This document shows positions 1 to 27,192 of a stretch of 64,000 nt of DNA, one piece after another. This DNA comes from Actinomadura luzonensis. GTDB taxonomy: Bacteria; Actinomycetota; Actinomycetes; Streptosporangiales; Streptosporangiaceae. Location of the stretch: assembly GCF_022664455.2 (NCBI RefSeq), contig NZ_JAKRKC020000001.1, positions 4,221,001-4,285,000 on the forward strand, written 5' to 3'. The notes below the pieces were generated by a model that ran no database searches, was not told the origin of the DNA, and was given only the letters and a program-made list of their open reading frames with translations. Numbering within the stretch: the stretch's first letter is position 1; each line of letters opens with the position of its first letter. Made by a program: the position numbers and the translations under genes.

Positions 1-35
1 CCGGTGACCACCACCGATCTGCCCTGGAGGCTCAT
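1..35 (-). CDS. Start of a short-chain dehydrogenase-like gene, cut by the window edge
   Basis: An ATG on the minus strand at base 35 overlaps the TGA of the thioesterase gene (ATGA), and the frame stays open to the edge. Only about eleven residues are visible, MSLQGRSVVVT. A short polar lead, beta-strand 'SVVVT' and then the first bases of a Gly codon is how many SDR proteins begin. The ATGA overlap implies co-translation with the thioesterase. An oxidoreductase here would suit the quinaldic-acid branch, as in the thiocoraline and echinomycin clusters, but this rests on very few residues. Confidence 0.4.
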   Translation of the reverse strand, partial: MSLQGRSVVVT

Positions 36-781
36 ACCGGCGTCACCTGCACCGTGTCGGCGATCAGCCCGGCGAGGTCGTGCCTGAGGTGGAAGTGGCC
101 GCCGGGCCGGACCCGCAGGGCGAAGTCCCCGGTGGTGACCCGCGCCCACTCGGGCTGCGTCGCCTCCTCCACCAGGGGGTCGCCGTCGCCGTGGTAGCAG
201 CGGACCGCGCAGGACAGCGGCGCCGTCCCGGGGCGCGGCCGGTAGGTCTCGCTGGCCCGCACGTCGGAGCGCAGCATGGGCAGCAGGACCGAGCGCAGCT
301 CAGTGTTGCCGGCGATGTCGGGGTCGATGCCGCCGAGCTCGCACAGCGTCGTCCAGAACTCCTCGTCCGGCCCCAGGTGGGTGCGCCCGCCCGCGGCCAG
401 CTCGGGCGGCGGCGAGCTGGAGACGCAGAGGCGCAGCGGCTGCGACCCCGCCTCGCGCAGCGCCAGCGCCGTCTCGTAGGCGACCAGCGCGCCCAGGCTG
501 TGGCCGAACAGCACGCAGGGCGTCTGCCTCGCGGTCTCCAGCAGCTCGGCGGCGACGCCCGCGGCCATCGTCCGGACGTCGCCCGCGGGCGGCTCGCGGA
601 ACCTGTCGCCCCGGCCGGGGTACTGGACGGCCAGCAGCCGCACGGCGGGCGGCAGCGCGGGCACCCACTCCGCGAAGAACCCGGCGGAGCCCCCCGAGTG
701 CGGGAAGCACACCACGCTCAGCCCGGGGCGCTCCCCCCGGGTCAGCGGCCGCAGCCAGCGCCGTTCCCACGTTCGCACCAT
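32..781 (-). CDS. Type II thioesterase
   Basis: An alpha/beta-hydrolase thioesterase of about 249 residues, normal for TEII proteins of NRPS clusters. The nucleophile motif is FGHSLG and the catalytic His lies in GGHFHLRHD near the C-terminus. In this cluster type such an enzyme either clears misprimed carrier proteins or releases beta-hydroxy-Trp from a stand-alone A-PCP protein, as shown for echinomycin-type pathways. The second role fits the A-PCP and P450 genes present here. The frame is open upstream, but AGGAGG sits just before the ATG at 781. A GTG one codon later (778) has better ribosome-site spacing and is an alternative start. The gene is divergent from the P450 gene. Confidence 0.85.
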   Translation of the reverse strand: MVRTWERRWLRPLTRGERPGLSVVCFPHSGGSAGFFAEWVPALPPAVRLLAVQYPGRGDRFREPPAGDVRTMAAGVAAELLETARQTPCVLFGHSLGALVAYETALALREAGSQPLRLCVSSSPPPELAAGGRTHLGPDEEFWTTLCELGGIDPDIAGNTELRSVLLPMLRSDVRASETYRPRPGTAPLSCAVRCYHGDGDPLVEEATQPEWARVTTGDFALRVRPGGHFHLRHDLAGLIADTVQVTPV

Positions 782-935
782 GACCTCCTCCGTCGCGGCC
801 GGCCTTCGCTGACCACTGTTCCGCCCGGGAGGGGCGGCGGCGGCGTCCGCGAAAGATGTGGGCAAGAGATCGGGCCGCCGGCGGCCGCCGCGGCGACGAT
901 GGCGGGGCGACGACGGCAGGGAAAGGAGCGCCCAC

Positions 936-2141
936 GTGAGCCCGTCACTCGATCTGACCGACCCGGCCGCGTTCGTCAGGACCGACCCCCACGCGTTCTG
1001 GCGCGAGGTGCGGAGGGAGCATCCGGTGTACTGGCACGAGCCGTCCGGCGGGCGGCCCGGCTTCTGGGTGGTCTCCCGGTACGCCGACGTGCTGGCCTGC
1101 TACGACGACTGGAAGCGGCTCAGCTCGGCCCGCGGTACGGTCCTCGACGTGCTGCTGCGCGGCGGCGACTCGGCGGGCGGCAAGATGCTCGCCGTCACCG
1201 ACCGCCCGCGCCACCGGCACCTGCGCAACCTGATGCTCCAGGCGTTCTCGCCAAGGCGGCTGGGCGAGGTCGCCGCGAAGGTGGAGGCGCGCACCGCCCG
1301 CCTGGTCGCGGCCGTGACCGAGCTGGGCCGCTTCGACTTCGCCGCCGAGGTGGCCGAGCACATCCCGATGAACACGATCTGCGACCTGCTGTCCATCCCG
1401 GAGCAGGACCGCAAGGAGCTGCTGCAGTGGAGCAAGTCGGCGCTGTCGTCGGAGCGTCCCGACAGCGCCGAGCTGGACTCCCTGGAGGCCAGGAACGAGA
1501 TCGTGCTCTACCTCATGGACCTCGCCTTCGAACGCCGCGCCCGCCCCGGCGACGACGTGATCAGCATGATCGCCGGCGCCGAGGTGGAGGGCCGCCCGCT
1601 CACGCCCGAGGAGATCGCGCTCAACTGCTACAGCCTGCTGCTCGGCGGCGACGAGTCCTCCCGGATGTCGGGCATCGCCGCGGTGCTGGCCTTCGCCCGC
1701 GATCCCGGCGAGTGGCGGCGGCTGCGCGAGGGCGCGGTCGGCCTGGACACCGCCGTGGAGGAGATCCTGCGGTGGGCCACGCCGGGCATGCACTTCGCCC
1801 GCACGGCGCTGACCGATCTCACGCTCGGCGGGCAGCGGGTGCGCGCGGGCGACATCGTCACCCTGTGGAACACCTCGGCGAACAACGACGAGACGGTCTT
1901 CCCCGGCCCGCGCGTCCTCGACCTGGGACGCCGGCCGAACAAGCACCTCACCTTCGGCCACGGGCCGCATTTCTGCGTGGGCGCGTTCCTCGGCCGGACC
2001 GAGCTGCGGGCCTTGCTGGAGTCACTGGTGGCGTGCGTCGGGACGATCGAACTCGACGGCACGCCCGCCCGCATCTACTCGAACTTCCTGTACGGCCACA
2101 GCAGCCTGCCGGTCCGGTTCCTGCCGCGCGCGCAGGCGTAG
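936..2141 (+). CDS. Cytochrome P450, probable aminoacyl-carrier-protein beta-hydroxylase
   Basis: A 401-residue bacterial class I P450. The haem-binding loop FGHGPHFCVG has its Cys at about residue 347, and the K-helix ExxR (EILR) is at about 276-279. The I-helix reads LLLGGDESSR at about 236-243, so the usual acid-Thr pair is Glu-Ser. I chose the GTG at 936 because AAAGGAG precedes it and the longer upstream frame is Arg-rich shadow sequence. In quinoline/quinoxaline peptide pathways a P450 hydroxylates the beta carbon of Trp held on an A-PCP protein. With the A-PCP and TDO genes of this cluster, that is the most likely role. Beta-hydroxylation of Val or oxidation of the piperazate ring cannot be excluded. 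Confidence 0.85.
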   Translation: MSPSLDLTDPAAFVRTDPHAFWREVRREHPVYWHEPSGGRPGFWVVSRYADVLACYDDWKRLSSARGTVLDVLLRGGDSAGGKMLAVTDRPRHRHLRNLMLQAFSPRRLGEVAAKVEARTARLVAAVTELGRFDFAAEVAEHIPMNTICDLLSIPEQDRKELLQWSKSALSSERPDSAELDSLEARNEIVLYLMDLAFERRARPGDDVISMIAGAEVEGRPLTPEEIALNCYSLLLGGDESSRMSGIAAVLAFARDPGEWRRLREGAVGLDTAVEEILRWATPGMHFARTALTDLTLGGQRVRAGDIVTLWNTSANNDETVFPGPRVLDLGRRPNKHLTFGHGPHFCVGAFLGRTELRALLESLVACVGTIELDGTPARIYSNFLYGHSSLPVRFLPRAQA

Positions 2142-2153
2142 CCCCGGGGCTCC

Positions 2154-2597
2154 TCAGGCGTAGCGTGAGCGCAGCCCGGGACCGGCCGCGGGCCCGGCGC
2201 GGAAGACGTGGTCGGCGGTGTCGACGCGGCGGCCGGTGCGCCGGTCCACCACGACGGGCTCCACCTCCTGCCCGGTGCGGGCGTCCACCAGGATGAGGGC
2301 GCGCCGGCCGGGCTCCAGGTCCCGGTTGCCCCAGGCGGCCAGGACGGCGATGAGCGGCCGCAGCGACCGGCCGAGGTCCGTCGGCCGGTAGCCGTCGCGG
2401 TGCGGGGCGAGCAGGCCCGCCGCCACGGCCGCGTCCAGCCGTTCGCGCAGCGCTCCGGCGGTGAGGCCGAGGTCGTCCCGCATCCGCCGCACGTCGTGGA
2501 CGCCGTTGAGCGTCTCGTGCAGCAGCTCCAGCGTCCGCCAGTCGCCGATGCGGTCCACGGCCCGCGCCAGCGGGCAGTCCTCGATGCGTGCGGCCAT
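2154..2597 (-). CDS. HxlR-family transcriptional regulator
   Basis: A 147-residue winged-helix protein of the HxlR type. It opens with a short Cys-containing lead (EDCPLARAVDRIGDWRTLELL). The helix-turn-helix covers about residues 35-65 and a wing carries YRPTDLGRSLRPL. The C-terminal 40 residues extend past the usual HxlR core. The ATG at 2597 has GGAGGAG upstream. It converges on the P450 gene with a 12-base gap and starts just behind the hairpin that follows the MbtH gene. HxlR proteins often respond to redox or small aromatic ligands. I infer local control of the P450/thioesterase pair or the NRPS operon, without direct evidence. Confidence 0.8.
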   Translation of the reverse strand: MAARIEDCPLARAVDRIGDWRTLELLHETLNGVHDVRRMRDDLGLTAGALRERLDAAVAAGLLAPHRDGYRPTDLGRSLRPLIAVLAAWGNRDLEPGRRALILVDARTGQEVEPVVVDRRTGRRVDTADHVFRAGPAAGPGLRSRYA

Positions 2598-2616
2598 GCT
2601 CTCCTCCGGGGAACGG

Positions 2617-2642
2617 GCTCCCCGGGGGCGGCCCCGGGGAGC
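2617..2642 (-). terminator. Strong GC hairpin between the MbtH and HxlR genes
   Basis: Perfect 11-base arms, GCTCCCCGGGG and CCCCGGGGAGC, around a four-base loop. It lies just past the stop of the MbtH gene, the last gene of the NRPS operon, and about 20 bases before the HxlR start. No T-run follows, so it is either a GC-type actinobacterial terminator or an attenuating structure in the HxlR leader. Confidence 0.55.
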
Positions 2643-2649
2643 GCCTGGG

Positions 2650-2874
2650 TCAGTTCGGGTCGGCCGCCATGGCCTCGCGCAGGCTGCGCGGGCGCATGTC
2701 CGTCCAGTGCTGCTCGACGTACTCCAGGCAGGCCACCCGGTCCTCCTCGCCGAACACGACCCGCCAGCCGGCCGGCACCTCGGCGAACGACGGCCACAGC
2801 GAGTGCTGCTCCTCGTCGTTGACCAGGACGTAGAACCGGCCGTCGGCGTCGTCGAACGGGTTCGTGCTCATCAT
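2650..2874 (-). CDS. mbtH: MbtH-like NRPS chaperone
   Basis: A 73-74 residue MbtH-family protein. It shows the family signature in order: NPFDD, FYVLVNDEEQHSLWP, PAGW, a central Cys-Leu and the closing WTDMRP. MbtH proteins bind adenylation domains and are needed for the folding or activity of many of them. There are two adjacent ATGs (2874 and 2871). The first overlaps the stop of the hydroxylase gene as ATGA, so the two are translationally coupled, and AAAGGAG lies upstream. It is the last gene of the long NRPS operon. As the only MbtH in the window it probably serves all six adenylation domains. Confidence 0.95.
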   Translation of the reverse strand: MMSTNPFDDADGRFYVLVNDEEQHSLWPSFAEVPAGWRVVFGEEDRVACLEYVEQHWTDMRPRSLREAMAADPN

Positions 2875-4154
2875 CGGACTCCTTTGCTCCGGTGTTCCAG
2901 GATCGAGGCGACGATCTCGCCGCTCCTGACCGCGATGTTCGACAGCAGCGACGAGCTCAGCCCGTGGCTGTGCTCGGTGCCGCCCTGCAGGTAGATGCCG
3001 CAGTCCAGGTCCGGGTCCGTCACCATCCGGTAGTCGCGTTCGACGCGGTAGCGGCCGGCCGCGTCGCGCAGGCAGTGCCGGTCGAGCTCGCCGAGGACGC
3101 GGCCCGGGTCCATCGGGTCGTAGCCGGTGGCGAAGACCACCAGGTCGACCTCGAAGTCGTCGTGGTCGTCGGTGAGCAGCGAGTGCACCGAGATCCTGGT
3201 GTCGTCGGCGACGCGCTTGACGCCCCGCACCCGGGTCATGGGCAGGAACGACAGCCGCCTGGTGCCGCGCAGCTCCTCGTCGTAGGCCCGGCGGTGCAGG
3301 CCCTGGATGACCTCGTCGTCCACGACGGAGTAGTTGGTGTTGCCGTGGTAGCGCCAGATGGCCTGCTTGGACGGCTCGGAGCCGTCGAAGTAGACGTCCA
3401 CCGCGGCCGGGTCGAAGACCCGGTTGGCGAAGGGCGTGTCGTCGGCGACGCAGTAGCCGTAGGAGGGCATGACGGCGAAGATGTGCGCCCCCGGCACCTC
3501 GTCGTAGAGGAACCTGGCGATCTCCGCCGCGCTCTGCCCGGCGCCGACCACCGCCGCGCGCCTGATCGCGCCGCCGTCCCAGGCGCGGAAGTTGTCCAGG
3601 AACTCGGAGCTGTGCCAGACGCGCTGGTCGCGCTCGACGCCCGGCGGCAGCTTCGGCACCAGCCCGGTGGAGATGACGACGTTGCGGGCCAGGATGCGCC
3701 ACTCGCCGCCCGCGTGGGCGTGCCTGCGCAGCTCCACCTCGACGCAGCCGCCCGGCCGGTGCGCCGGCCGGCGCAGCGCGACCACCTCGGCGTTGTACAC
3801 CGGCCGCTGGGTGAGCCGCGACTCCGCCCACTCCAGATAGGAGTGGAACTCCTCCCGCGTCGGGAAGAAGTCCTGGTTGTTGACGAACTGCGGCAGCCGC
3901 CCGGCCGCGTGCAGGTAGGAGACGAAGCCGAAGCGCGAGCGCGGGTTGCGGAAGGTGGCGAGGTCCTTCAGGAACGAGACCTGCATCTTCGCCGAGGGCA
4001 CCAGCATGCCGCGGTGCCAGCCGAGCGACGGCTGCCGTTCGAAGAAGACCGCCGAGAGCTCCGCGGCCTCCTCCTCCAGCGCGATGGCGAGGGCGAGGTT
4101 CGACGGCCCGAACCCGATGCCCACCACGTCGTAGGTGTCGTAGCTGGACGGCAC
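2871..4154 (-). CDS. L-ornithine N5-hydroxylase (KtzI-like flavin monooxygenase), piperazate pathway
   Basis: A 427-residue flavin N-hydroxylase of the IucD/PvdA/KtzI family. The FAD loop GIGFGPSN is at residues 12-19, followed by the family's FLKDLATFRNP stretch. The NADPH loop VVGAGQSAAEIA is at about 200 and the closing FATGYDP motif at about 340. It uses NADPH and O2 to make the N-hydroxy diamine. A GTG start at 4154 has GGGGAGGA six bases upstream, inside the end of the NRPS gene. The substrate is inferred as ornithine because module 2 carries a piperazate code and a KtzT-like synthase lies at 28.9 kb. A siderophore role is unlikely, since no hydroxamate-type module is present. Confidence 0.88.
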   Translation of the reverse strand: MPSSYDTYDVVGIGFGPSNLALAIALEEEAAELSAVFFERQPSLGWHRGMLVPSAKMQVSFLKDLATFRNPRSRFGFVSYLHAAGRLPQFVNNQDFFPTREEFHSYLEWAESRLTQRPVYNAEVVALRRPAHRPGGCVEVELRRHAHAGGEWRILARNVVISTGLVPKLPPGVERDQRVWHSSEFLDNFRAWDGGAIRRAAVVGAGQSAAEIARFLYDEVPGAHIFAVMPSYGYCVADDTPFANRVFDPAAVDVYFDGSEPSKQAIWRYHGNTNYSVVDDEVIQGLHRRAYDEELRGTRRLSFLPMTRVRGVKRVADDTRISVHSLLTDDHDDFEVDLVVFATGYDPMDPGRVLGELDRHCLRDAAGRYRVERDYRMVTDPDLDCGIYLQGGTEHSHGLSSSLLSNIAVRSGEIVASILEHRSKGVR

Positions 4155-4156
4155 GG

Positions 4157-13210
<9,054 letters not shown>

Positions 13211-13215
13211 GACGG

Positions 13216-23973
<10,758 letters not shown>

Positions 23974-24028
23974 CCGGGCCACCCTCCTCAAAGGTCTTTT
24001 CCAGCCTTATTCGCCGCGGTCCCGCGAG

Positions 24029-25063
24029 TCAATTGCCAGCGCCATTGTCCTGCCGACCGGACACCGTCCCCGCAGGTCCGCGGAGTTTTCCGGCGAGTAA
24101 TGCGGAGCGCGTTCCCCGGTCAATTCCCGTCAGTTCGAAACCGCCCGCCGCGAACAATTCCCGCCATTCGCCGGCCGTCCGCTCGCGCCCGCCGAGCAGC
24201 ACCAGCATGTGCAGGTCGAGGAGCTTTTCCGGGTGGCGGGCGTCGTCCTCGGGAATCACCTGCTCGACGACGAGCAGCGTGCCGTGCGGCGGCATGGCGG
24301 CGGCCACCTCGCGCAGGATCCGGGCCGCAGCGTCGTCGTCCCAGTCGTGCAGGATCTGGGCCAGCACGTAGACGTCGCCGCCCTCGGGCACGCCGGTGAA
24401 GAAGTCGCCGCCGATGACGGCGCAGCGCTCCGCCGGGACGTCGGCCTCCCGGACCACGTGCGGCAGGTCGAACAGCACGCCGCGCAGGTGCGGGTGGCCC
24501 GCGAGCAGCGTCCTCAGCAGCTCGCCGTTGCCGCCGCCGACGTCCACGACCGTGCGGGCGCCGCTCCAGTCCCGCTCGATCAGCGGTTGCATGCGCAGGG
24601 TGACCAGGCCCGCCTGGGCGGCGTCGAAGGCCGCCGACTCGGCGGGGCGGGCGCGCAGCCAGGCGAACATGGGCTGCCCGAACAGCTCGTCGAAGGCCGG
24701 TTTCCCGGTGCGCAGCGAGTGCCCGGCGAGGCCCCATGCCCGGTAGGGCGCGCCGGCCATCAGGGTGACCAGGTGCCGCAGCGAGCCGGGCCGGTCGGCG
24801 CGCAGGTGCGCGCCGGTCGCGGTGAGGGCGAAGGTGCCGCGCGGCCCCTCGGTGAACAGGCCCTCGGCGACGAGCACGCGCAGGAACCGGGTGAGCGCGC
24901 CGGCGTCCGCCCCGGCGCGCGCCGCCAGGCCGGCGGCCTCCGCGGGGCCGTCGGCGAGCAGGTCGGGCACGCCGGCCTCGGTGACCGCGAAGATGGCCTG
25001 CGAGACGATGTAGCCCATGATCGCGTGCCGCAGCGCGCGGTAGCCGTCGTCGTGCTCAGGCAT
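24029..25063 (-). CDS. SAM-dependent O-methyltransferase (dimerising, plant-OMT type)
   Basis: A 344-residue class I methyltransferase with an N-terminal winged-helix dimerisation half (about 10-100). The SAM domain carries VVDVGGGNGELL at about 165-178 and the typical HDWDDDAAARIL followed by LLVVEQVIPE. This family methylates phenolic oxygens of secondary metabolites. Its ATG overlaps the end of the TDO-like gene by eight bases, so the two are coupled. Luzopeptin-type caps carry a 6-methoxy group, and this is the only free-standing methyltransferase in the window. I therefore infer O-methylation of a hydroxylated Trp, kynurenine or quinaldic acid intermediate. The last 25 residues run past the usual family end. 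Confidence 0.88.
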   Translation of the reverse strand: MPEHDDGYRALRHAIMGYIVSQAIFAVTEAGVPDLLADGPAEAAGLAARAGADAGALTRFLRVLVAEGLFTEGPRGTFALTATGAHLRADRPGSLRHLVTLMAGAPYRAWGLAGHSLRTGKPAFDELFGQPMFAWLRARPAESAAFDAAQAGLVTLRMQPLIERDWSGARTVVDVGGGNGELLRTLLAGHPHLRGVLFDLPHVVREADVPAERCAVIGGDFFTGVPEGGDVYVLAQILHDWDDDAAARILREVAAAMPPHGTLLVVEQVIPEDDARHPEKLLDLHMLVLLGGRERTAGEWRELFAAGGFELTGIDRGTRSALLAGKLRGPAGTVSGRQDNGAGN

Positions 25064-26309
25064 GCGGGCCTCCTGGTGAGAGCGCGGGGAACAGCGGGCG
25101 TTCGGCCGCCTCCCGCAGGTAGTCGGCGCCGGAGCTGCCGCCGGTGCCCGGCACCCGGCCGATGATCTTGAGGGTGATCCCCCAGTGCGTGCGTTTCATC
25201 GCGTGCCACGCCTGGTCCAGGCCCGTCATGGCGGCGGCCAGGTCGTCCAGTCGTGGCCCGCCGCCCGCCGCCAGGTACTCCTCCTGGAGTGAGCGGCCTG
25301 GCCGCGGCCGCTCGTCCAGCCGGAGCAGCTCCATGGGGAGCCGTTCGGTGGGCAGGGGCGCGCTCAGGCGCTCCACCTCGCGGTAGGCGCGGGACTGGAT
25401 GGCGCTGCGGCCGTCGGTGGACGACCGGATGACCGCGAACGACTCCTTCGGCATGGTGGTCAGCACCCGGTAGAGGCTGCCGGTGGCGGCCACGCGGGCC
25501 GTCGCGCCGCGCACCTCGGCCGCCGCGGCCGCCGGGTCCCCGCCGGCGAGGGCCGTCACCGCCCGTTCCAGGCAGCGCGCCACCTGCCGGTAGACCAGCT
25601 CGAACACCTGGATGCTGCGGATGAACATCACCTCGTCGTGCAGCGGCGTCATGGGCAGCAGGGTGATCTCGGCGGCCAGCCGCACGGCGGGCGGCACGGC
25701 CTCCAGGGCGAGCAGGGCGAGCTCCCCCGCCCGGTCGGCGGCGGGCGCCCCGGGGAAGCGGGCGGTCACCCCGGCCGCTCCGGGCGCCAGCTCCCCCGCC
25801 CTGGCCAGGGCCCGCAGGCAGGCCCGGACCCGGACCTGCTGCGGGGCGGAGCCGCACACCCGGCCGGCGGCGGCCTCGAAGGCCAGCAGGTCGCCCAGCA
25901 GCGCCACCTGCTGCAGGTCGAGGCCCGTGTCGGGGCCTCCGGCCGCGGTCCCGGCCACCTGGTGCAGCAGGGGCATCGCGCCGTAGGAGTCGTAGTCGCC
26001 GTCCTCCTGGTCGAAGGTGCAGGGCAGCCAGGACGACAGGATCGTCCCGTGGGCCGGCCTCCCGCCGCCGCCGTGCCGCCGGCAGCCCTGCTCGGCCAGC
26101 ACGCGCAGGGCCTTGACCAGCTCGGCGTCCGCCCGGCCGCGGCCCACCGCCTGGTAGTGCCGCACGATGGGGCGGAACGGGAACGCGGCCGGGCCGGCCG
26201 TCTCCTGCCACTCCGCGAGGCTGTTCAGGGCCGAGGACGGGCACCTCGCCGTCTCGTCCAGCGCCCGCGGGCTGAGGCCGCCGACCCCGACGTTCGTCGT
26301 GGCTCGCAT
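25056..26309 (-). CDS. Divergent TDO-superfamily haem protein, candidate aromatic hydroxylase
   Basis: A 417-residue protein whose C-terminal half is built like tryptophan 2,3-dioxygenase: FIRSIQVFELVYRQ at about 229-242, the proximal His at about 375 (KRTHWGIT) and GTGGSSGADYLRE at about 388-400. The His that TDO places in VVHQ is Ile here (residue 233), so the distal site differs. An extra 200 residues at the N-terminus have no counterpart in the true TDO next door. Relatives with altered distal sites (PrnB, MarE, LmbB2/SfmD-type enzymes) do monooxygenation, not ring cleavage. The ATG at 26309 has AAGGA upstream; a GTG at 26333 overlapping the TDO stop is an alternative. I infer hydroxylation of Trp or kynurenine para to nitrogen. 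Confidence 0.75.
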   Translation of the reverse strand: MRATTNVGVGGLSPRALDETARCPSSALNSLAEWQETAGPAAFPFRPIVRHYQAVGRGRADAELVKALRVLAEQGCRRHGGGGRPAHGTILSSWLPCTFDQEDGDYDSYGAMPLLHQVAGTAAGGPDTGLDLQQVALLGDLLAFEAAAGRVCGSAPQQVRVRACLRALARAGELAPGAAGVTARFPGAPAADRAGELALLALEAVPPAVRLAAEITLLPMTPLHDEVMFIRSIQVFELVYRQVARCLERAVTALAGGDPAAAAAEVRGATARVAATGSLYRVLTTMPKESFAVIRSSTDGRSAIQSRAYREVERLSAPLPTERLPMELLRLDERPRPGRSLQEEYLAAGGGPRLDDLAAAMTGLDQAWHAMKRTHWGITLKIIGRVPGTGGSSGADYLREAAERPLFPALSPGGPHA

Positions 26310-26329
26310 CCGATGTCCTTCCCGCTGGC

Positions 26330-27073
26330 TCACTGGGGGTCAGGCACGTGCCACAGCTCGGGGAAGGACGGCGTGAAGACCGTCGCGCGCAGGAACTCCG
26401 CGCCGGTCGAGCCGCCGGTCCCGGCCTTGTCGCCGATCACCCGCCGGGCCAGGACGGCGTGCTGGAAGCGCCACTCCTGGAAGGCCTGGTCCAGGTCGCG
26501 CAGCCCCTCGCACACCTGCGCCGCCACCGCGTCGTCCCGCTCCACCGTGCGGAGGGCCAGCGGCACGTCGTGCGGCGGGTACCCGCAGGCCGCCAGGTAC
26601 TCCAGGAAGGAGGCGAACAGCCGGGGCCGGCCCGCCCTGTCCTCGATGCGCGCCCTGGCCGGGCTGCCCGCGGGGAACTGCCGCGCCACGTCGCCGTCGC
26701 ACCGGCCCAGCACCAGCTCGATCTCGCGGAACTGGGCGGAGTAGAAACCGCTGCCGCCCAGCCGCTCGCGGAAGGCGTCGAACTGCCCGGCGGTGAGCGT
26801 CTCCAGCGCCCGGAGCTGCGCCGTCAGCACCGCGAACCCGGCGCCGAGCCGCCGCAGCGTCCGCAGGGCGTGGCCGCTGTCGGCCGCGGCGAGGGCCGCC
26901 TGGAGGCCGCCCAGCTCGTGCAGCAGCTCCTTGAACCACAACTCGTGCGACTGGTGGACGACGACGAACAACAATTCGTCGGGCTGCCCGGTATTGGGCT
27001 TCTGCAGGTCCAGCAACGTGTCCAGAGACAGATATTCGCGGTACGCGCGATATGCGGAAAGAGCGCTGGTCAT
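26330..27073 (-). CDS. kynA: Tryptophan 2,3-dioxygenase
   Basis: A 247-residue, haem-dependent dioxygenase that opens the indole ring of Trp to give N-formylkynurenine. The family landmarks are intact: YLSLDTLLDLQKP, distal His40 in VVHQSHELWFKE, proximal His205 in EWRFQHAVLARRVIG, and GTGGSTG at about 218-224. In bisintercalator clusters this step acts on (beta-hydroxy-)Trp on the way to 3-hydroxyquinaldic acid. The ATG at 27073 has GGGAAGAGG immediately upstream. It heads the operon TDO, TDO-like, methyltransferase, NRPS A, NRPS B, hydroxylase, MbtH, all on one strand with short gaps or overlaps. A terminator isolates it from the A-PCP gene upstream. Confidence 0.95.
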   Translation of the reverse strand: MTSALSAYRAYREYLSLDTLLDLQKPNTGQPDELLFVVVHQSHELWFKELLHELGGLQAALAAADSGHALRTLRRLGAGFAVLTAQLRALETLTAGQFDAFRERLGGSGFYSAQFREIELVLGRCDGDVARQFPAGSPARARIEDRAGRPRLFASFLEYLAACGYPPHDVPLALRTVERDDAVAAQVCEGLRDLDQAFQEWRFQHAVLARRVIGDKAGTGGSTGAEFLRATVFTPSFPELWHVPDPQ

Positions 27074-27152
27074 ACCTCTTCCCTAACACGGCCGCCGGCC
27101 CCTCGGGCAAAACCTTTCACCAGTCATTCACAGCCCGCCTCGCGAGGCACGA

Positions 27153-27185
27153 AAAAGCGCCCCGGAATATCTCCGAGGCGCTTTT
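27153..27185 (-). terminator. Rho-independent terminator after the A-PCP gene
   Basis: Perfect nine-base arms AAAAGCGCC and GGCGCTTTT around an AT-containing loop, starting eight bases past the A-PCP stop. On the minus strand the stem ends in a T-run. It separates the LmbU/PaiB/A-PCP operon from the TDO-led NRPS operon, which therefore needs its own promoter in 27074-27152. The stem is symmetric and could stop transcription from either side. Confidence 0.8.
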
Positions 27186-27192
27186 CGAACGG

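Noticed and set aside
80..2296. Long plus-strand frame of 738 codons opposite the thioesterase and across the P450
   Set aside because: Arg/Pro/Gly-rich shadow typical of high-GC DNA; the real genes in other frames carry clear motifs.
2871..4154. Siderophore biosynthesis based on the N-hydroxylase
   Set aside because: No hydroxy-ornithine-type A domain, formyl- or acyltransferase, or siderophore transporter is present; piperazate genes explain it.
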